Shown piece by piece: positions 5,751-9,610 of a stretch of DNA of 9,610 bases. The translations under genes and the position numbers were made by a program. The notes below the pieces were generated by a model. The model was not told the DNA's origin. It saw only the letters and a list, made by a program, of their open reading frames with translations, and did not search any database. How positions within the stretch are numbered: position 1 is the first letter of the stretch; every line of letters starts with the position of its first letter. This DNA is from Candidatus Hodarchaeota archaeon (GTDB taxonomy: Archaea > Asgardarchaeota > Heimdallarchaeia > Hodarchaeales > YT1-057): contig JAEOTI010000088.1 in the NCBI GenBank assembly GCA_016839955.1, forward strand, positions 1 through 9,610. Direction: 5' to 3'.

Positions 5751-7250
5751 TTATGATGCTGATTGAACAAAAGACTGGACTTTCTGAATATAATTTAATA
5801 CTTCTTGTAGTTCTGTCTTTCCTACATCCTTAACTGATTTCTTACTAAGTTTAAGTCTTTTTATTTGTTCTTTGACTCTTTTAAGTTCCTCTTGTGAGCG
5901 GAGAGATACCAATTGTAACCCTAATTCTATTGCCATTAAGTCTGCCCGTTTAAAAAGCTCAACAGCGTTATCAAAATCAAAAATTGCCTTGCTTAAGAGT
6001 CCTTGAACGAGCAATGATTCAGCATAGATTCCGTGAAGTTTTTCTTGTTTGCAAATTTTTTCTAATTCTAACAAAAGAGTTTCACAATTCTTAATTTCAT
6101 CGAAATTTTCAGAGAATAGATATAGTTGAAGGAGAATCTCTATTTGGACGAAAATACCTTCTATGAATAATTCGAAATGTGGAATTTCCTCAGCAAGATT
6201 CTTCGCTTTCTTAATATGAGTTAAGGCTTTTCCTAACTCGCTTTGCTTCAGTTTAACAATTCCTAATGCAAGCTGATTCCGGATTTTTATATCAGATTGG
6301 GTATATTTCTGTGCTAATTCTTCTAGTCTCTCTATTTCATCCTCAACTTTGCTAAGAGAATCTTGCATTAATTTAATTTGTAATAATCGGTGGTAAGATT
6401 CTGCGATATCCTGAGGGTCTCCCACTTGTTCACTAAAAATTAAAGCTCTCTGATAAAAATCTTTGGCTTGATTCATTCTCCCTTGTTGCCAAAAAACTCG
6501 ACCTAAATTGTTTAACGTAAATGCAATGTCTTGCGGGTTATTAATCTCCTCGTTTAAAGCAAGGGCTTTAGTTAGAACTTCTTCAGCTTGTTTTATTTGA
6601 CCCTGTTGACCATATATTTTTCCAAGGTTGTTTAATGTTAGAGCAATATCTTGAGGGTTATTTATCTCTTCTTTAATCTCTAACGCTTGGATATGCATAT
6701 CTTCCGCTAATTTAAGTTTACCTTGCTGAAAATAAACTAAACCTAAATTATTTAATGACACAGCAATAAATTTTGGTTCAGAACCTTCTTTTCTAATTTC
6801 AAGACACTGTTTATGAATTTCATCTGCCCGATCAAGGTCACCTTTTTGCCAATAAATCAATCCTAAATTACTTAGCGACCCAGCTATATTTTGTTTGTTA
6901 CCAGTTTGTTTTCTTTTTGAAAGAGCTTTTAGATAATATTCTTCAGCCTTATCAAGGTCACCCCGATACCAATAAATGATACCTAAGTGGTTTAATGCAT
7001 TTCCTTCCCCAACAATTATATTTGGTGGTTCTTTTGCTAGTTGAAATGCTTCAATCGCCTTACGTTCTGCTTTTTCTAACTGTCCCAAACGCCACATACA
7101 ATTACTTTGCATATTCAATATTGTTGTTAGTGTTTGTCTATCTGATTCATCTATGTGAACAAAATATTCTTCTAATAATTTAAAAGCTTCAATAAACTTA
7201 CCTATCTTAATTAAATCCTTCGAGGTTTCAATTGGATGAACGGATGACAT
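5751..7250 (-). CDS. Tetratricopeptide-repeat (TPR) protein with exact 40-residue period
   Basis: I choose ATG 7248-7250 (499 residues) because AGTGAG lies 6 nt upstream (7257-7262). An in-frame TTG at 7281-7283 would add 11 residues but has no ribosome site. The protein is soluble and almost wholly helical. An early TPR-like pair lies at about 45-78. Five units with period exactly 40 follow, each with N-LG-(I/V)-(Y/F) and a downstream Gly-(D/K/Q/R)-(L/I/M) turn plus an A-(E/D/K) helix; the unit glycines fall at 90, 130, 170, 210 and 250. This is the 40-residue type (TPR_10/TPR_12, kinesin-light-chain-like) rather than the 34-residue type. Residues about 290-465 continue as degenerate helical repeats, ending in a basic coiled segment (455-480). 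Such proteins are protein-binding scaffolds. No enzymatic or DNA-binding domain is attached. It lies 55 bp downstream of the ABC half-transporter gene on the same strand with no clear terminator, so cotranscription is plausible. Confidence 0.88.
   Translation of the reverse strand: MSSVHPIETSKDLIKIGKFIEAFKLLEEYFVHIDESDRQTLTTILNMQSNCMWRLGQLEKAERKAIEAFQLAKEPPNIIVGEGNALNHLGIIYWYRGDLDKAEEYYLKALSKRKQTGNKQNIAGSLSNLGLIYWQKGDLDRADEIHKQCLEIRKEGSEPKFIAVSLNNLGLVYFQQGKLKLAEDMHIQALEIKEEINNPQDIALTLNNLGKIYGQQGQIKQAEEVLTKALALNEEINNPQDIAFTLNNLGRVFWQQGRMNQAKDFYQRALIFSEQVGDPQDIAESYHRLLQIKLMQDSLSKVEDEIERLEELAQKYTQSDIKIRNQLALGIVKLKQSELGKALTHIKKAKNLAEEIPHFELFIEGIFVQIEILLQLYLFSENFDEIKNCETLLLELEKICKQEKLHGIYAESLLVQGLLSKAIFDFDNAVELFKRADLMAIELGLQLVSLRSQEELKRVKEQIKRLKLSKKSVKDVGKTELQEVLNYIQKVQSFVQSAS
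6396..6995 (-). repeat. Five tandem 120-bp TPR-coding units
   Basis: Five consecutive in-frame units of exactly 120 bp encode the regular TPR block, with no insertion or deletion between units. The conservation is in protein: EEINNPQDIA and TLNNLG recur in adjacent units with many synonymous codon differences. The units are therefore old, or their DNA has been free to drift under selection on protein sequence. Confidence 0.85.
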
Positions 7251-7305
7251 AACAAACTCACTAGGAAAGAGGATTAATATCAATAATTATTCTGGTTTTA
7301 CAACA

Positions 7306-9216
7306 TTAATGGTGAGCCATTTGCTTCCTATGTTTTTTCACTTTCATTTTATTAGAATGTATGGTTTCAACATATTCTTCTAATTCAATCCCTTCCACAA
7401 TCTCCTCAGCCGCTCGGACTCCTTGATGAGCATAATAGGTTTTATAAAGGTCGGTATAAACACCTTCTCTTGCGATTAATTCCTCATGAGTTCCGGATTC
7501 GATTAATTTTCCATTTTCCAATACGATTATCCGATTGACATCTCGTATTGTCGATAAACGATGAGCAATGACTATTGTGGTTCGACCTTCAAATAATTTG
7601 TTTTGAGCGATCTGAACTAAGCTTTCACTATAAGCGTCTAGACGAGAAGTTGCTTCGTCCAAAACAAGGATTTTTGGATCACTAATCATGGCTCGAGCGA
7701 TTGTAATCATCTGTTTCTGACCAGCTGAAAGAGATTTACCACTTTCAGATAATATTGTTTGATAGCCTTGAGGTAGCGCATCGATAAACTGGTCAGCACC
7801 TATTAATTCACAAATTTGAATAATATCTTCATCTGTTGCGGTGGGACGACCATAACGAATGTTATCAACGACAGTCGATGCAAAAAGATATGGTTCTTGG
7901 GAAATCAAACTGATTTTCTTGTGGATAGAATCAAGAGTTACTGATCGAAGATCCTGGTTTCCAATTAAAATAACTCCAGAATCCGGATCATAAAACCTCA
8001 TTAGAAGAGCAGTTATGGTAGTTTTACCTGCACCAGTATGACCTACAATTGCAACCTTTTCACCTGCATGGATATTGAATGAAATATCTTTGAGAACTTC
8101 AGACCCTTCTACGTAACTAAACGTTAGATTCTGTAAATCTATTGAAGGGTTTGAAACATCTAGTTCTACTGCATCAGTTCTATTTATAACTGCAGATTTA
8201 GCTTCGAGGACATCTACTAACCGATCCATTGCAGCTAAAGATGCTTGAAGTTGTGTCCAATAGTTTGCAAGATGAATAACTGGTCTAAGGAATCGTTGAA
8301 CCATCAATGTGCCGATATAGATCATTCCAATTGTCATTGTACTATTTTCAGATGAAATATATCCACCTACAAAAAGAGTAGAAGCAACCATCAAGGTGGA
8401 GATCATTGAAATTGTGGGCATTATTAACATGAAAACAACGCCTAATTGTTTGAAATATCCATATGTCTCGTAATTGAGGTCCCGAATCTCTTTTGAGGTC
8501 CATTCTTCACGATTAAATGATTTAGCAATTGCGACACCTGCTAAACTTTCTGCTAATTTTCCAGAAACTCTGCCATAGGCACCACGAACTTTTAACATTG
8601 TACGCTTACCAATTCCCCCAATAACAATTGTTATAATGAAAGCAACTGGAATAGAAAGAAGAGAAATTAAGGCGAAAGACCAATTAAGCATTAATAGTAC
8701 TAAGAAGGTTCCTAACACGAGTAACAACTGTGTGGAGCCAGTTGTAACTATTCCAAGTCCGGTTGCTAACTCTTCTGTATCATTAATGACTCTTGATGTT
8801 ACTTCCCCAGAATCATTTGTATGGTGGTAGTTCATGTCCGCTTCAACAAGGTGGTCAAAAACATCTGCTCGAATATCATGCAGAAATCGTGTTCGGACAT
8901 TAGCAGTGAACCAATCATTAAAGGACTGGAAAATCCACACACTTATAGATATTAATAGGAAAAGTAAAATTAGATTGTCAACAGAAAGGAAAGCTTTCTC
9001 TTTTGTAACATTATCAATAGCTACACCAATAATAATTGGAGTTAAGGTAGCTGCGATCGTGTAGACGAGAATAATGATTGAAATTAATATCAATTTTTTC
9101 TTGTATTTAGACAAATATCCCCAAAAAGAACCAAGGAGTCGTTTTGTGGGTCGTGTTCGGGATTTTTCACTTAAATGCCCTCGCATTATCCCTCCAGGTC
9201 CTCTTCCGTGTGACAT
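7306..9216 (-). CDS. Type-IV ABC exporter half-transporter, catalytically competent subunit of a heterodimer
   Basis: A 636-residue membrane-ATPase fusion. The N-terminus is Gly/His/Arg-rich (MSHGRGPGGIMRG), as in many paired exporters, followed by six predicted helices between about 42 and 310. The nucleotide-binding domain spans about 358-590: A-loop Tyr368, Walker A GHTGAGKT (392-399), Q-loop Gln440, signature LSAGQ (496-500, weakened from LSGGQ), Walker B ILVLD plus catalytic Glu521, D-loop SRLD (524-527) and H-loop His552. A charged tail of about 40 residues ends KHRKQMAHH. Its partner is the subunit encoded immediately upstream: this Walker site, with Glu and His, would face the partner's intact LSGGQ and form the active site, while LSAGQ faces the partner's dead Walker site. 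The start is fixed by GGAGGT 8 nt upstream and a TAATG overlap with the upstream stop. The function is probably export of a lipid, drug or peptide; the substrate is not evident. MsbA/LmrCD/TM287-288 are family analogues. Confidence 0.95.
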   Translation of the reverse strand: MSHGRGPGGIMRGHLSEKSRTRPTKRLLGSFWGYLSKYKKKLILISIIILVYTIAATLTPIIIGVAIDNVTKEKAFLSVDNLILLFLLISISVWIFQSFNDWFTANVRTRFLHDIRADVFDHLVEADMNYHHTNDSGEVTSRVINDTEELATGLGIVTTGSTQLLLVLGTFLVLLMLNWSFALISLLSIPVAFIITIVIGGIGKRTMLKVRGAYGRVSGKLAESLAGVAIAKSFNREEWTSKEIRDLNYETYGYFKQLGVVFMLIMPTISMISTLMVASTLFVGGYISSENSTMTIGMIYIGTLMVQRFLRPVIHLANYWTQLQASLAAMDRLVDVLEAKSAVINRTDAVELDVSNPSIDLQNLTFSYVEGSEVLKDISFNIHAGEKVAIVGHTGAGKTTITALLMRFYDPDSGVILIGNQDLRSVTLDSIHKKISLISQEPYLFASTVVDNIRYGRPTATDEDIIQICELIGADQFIDALPQGYQTILSESGKSLSAGQKQMITIARAMISDPKILVLDEATSRLDAYSESLVQIAQNKLFEGRTTIVIAHRLSTIRDVNRIIVLENGKLIESGTHEELIAREGVYTDLYKTYYAHQGVRAAEEIVEGIELEEYVETIHSNKMKVKKHRKQMAHH

Positions 9217-9610
9217 TAGAAGCTACCTCCCTCTAGAAGTTGTTCAGACTTAGGAAGTAATTCAAAAATTCGGTGATATTCTGGACATGAACTCATTAAC
9301 ATCTTGTGAGTTCCAGAAGCTAAGATCTCACCCTTTTCTAATAAAATAATGAGGTCTGCTCTAACAAGTGTTGATAGACGTTGAGTAACATTGATAGAGG
9401 TTCGATTTTTTAATAATTGATCTAAAGCACGTTGAAGAAGTAATTCAGTCTTTGAATCAACAGCAGATACGGCATCATCTAAGAGCAGAATTTCTGGTGA
9501 GGCAAGTAAGGCTCTAGCAATAGCTAATCGTTGTCTTTGTCCCCCAGAGAGGGTTACTCCTCGTTCACCAATGATTGTGTCATATTTCTGGGGAAGTGTT
9601 TCAATGAATC
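9216..9610 (-). CDS. Type-IV ABC exporter half-transporter, degenerate-site subunit (C-terminal 131 residues only)
   Basis: Only the end of the nucleotide-binding domain is in the window; the gene enters from the right edge. The fragment reads FIETLPQKYDT, then a canonical signature LSGGQRQRLAIARALL, then Walker B ILLLDDAVSAVD, then VTQRLST at the H-loop. Two catalytic positions are changed. The Walker B Glu is Asp (second D of LLLDD, codon at 9474-9476), and the H-loop His is Gln (codon at 9381-9383). This is the signature of the non-hydrolysing half of heterodimeric exporters such as TM287/288, BmrCD and LmrCD. The protein ends SEQLLEGGSF. Its TAA shares one base with the ATG of the next gene (TAATG), showing an operon and probably translational coupling. 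The membrane domain and Walker A should lie in the adjoining sequence. Confidence 0.93.
   Translation of the reverse strand, partial: FIETLPQKYDTIIGERGVTLSGGQRQRLAIARALLASPEILLLDDAVSAVDSKTELLLQRALDQLLKNRTSINVTQRLSTLVRADLIILLEKGEILASGTHKMLMSSCPEYHRIFELLPKSEQLLEGGSF
9225..9230 (-). promoter_or_regulatory. Strong Shine-Dalgarno GGAGGT inside the end of the upstream ABC gene
   Basis: On the minus strand GGGAGGT lies within the last codons of the upstream half-transporter gene, 8 nt before the ATG of the downstream one. It supports both the start choice and balanced production of the two subunits. Confidence 0.8.

Noticed and set aside
6396..6995. 120-bp periodicity as a CRISPR-like or mobile DNA repeat
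   Set aside because: The periodicity is in the encoded protein (TPR units); the DNA units differ at many synonymous sites and there are no spacers.
7251..7283. Upstream TTG start for the TPR gene
   Set aside because: It has no Shine-Dalgarno and would add a hydrophobic 11-residue stretch; ATG 7250 has AGTGAG at 6 nt. It cannot be wholly excluded.
8636..9064. Two plus-strand open frames (64 and 76 codons) inside the ABC half-transporter gene
   Set aside because: They are antisense shadows of a well-supported ABC gene, with no ribosome site and no recognisable domain.

Overview
The window is low-GC, densely coded DNA, most likely from an archaeon. I infer this from four things. First, Shine-Dalgarno sites of the GGTGA/GAGGTGA/GGAGGT type lie close to TATA-like boxes. 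Second, there is a membrane-tethered ArsR-like winged-helix regulator of a kind common in Euryarchaeota and Asgard archaea. Third, there is a protein whose C-terminal half reads like a TFIIB cyclin repeat. Fourth, there is a large 40-residue-period TPR protein. An Asgard (Heimdall-type) origin is plausible but unproven; there is no rRNA or other phylogenetic marker here.

Layout, left to right. Positions 1-517 (-) hold the N-terminal part of an exported protein of unknown function that starts at TTG and runs off the left edge; its leader contains a strong inverted repeat. Positions 704-1534 (-) encode an ArsR-like winged helix fused to a five-helix Yip1-like membrane domain. A 188-bp divergent intergenic region separates it from a two-gene ABC-2 exporter operon on the + strand: ATPase 1723-2631 and duplicated permease 2628-4331, overlapping by ATGA. 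A DUF3788 protein (4352-4798, -) converges on the permease. A 213-bp divergent region leads to a winged-helix plus TFIIB-like-cyclin protein (5012-5743, +), which converges on a TPR protein (5751-7250, -). The TPR gene lies downstream of two ABC half-transporter genes on the - strand, 7306-9216 and 9216-9610. The second is partial and runs off the right edge; the two share one base in a TAATG stop-start.

How the genes fit together. The clearest system is the heterodimeric type-IV ABC exporter at the right end. The partial subunit has lost both catalytic residues of its nucleotide site (Asp for the Walker B Glu, Gln for the H-loop His) but keeps a perfect LSGGQ signature. The complete subunit keeps Glu and His but has a weakened LSAGQ signature. 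This is the complementary pattern expected of a dimer with one active and one degenerate ATP site. The TPR gene, 55 bp downstream with no clear terminator between, may be cotranscribed. The second unit is the left ABC-2 exporter, probably controlled by the divergent membrane-bound HTH-Yip1 regulator. The winged-helix/cyclin-like protein is the most unusual single gene. I see no tRNA, rRNA, CRISPR array, insertion sequence or phage gene, and no gene-free stretch longer than about 215 bp.
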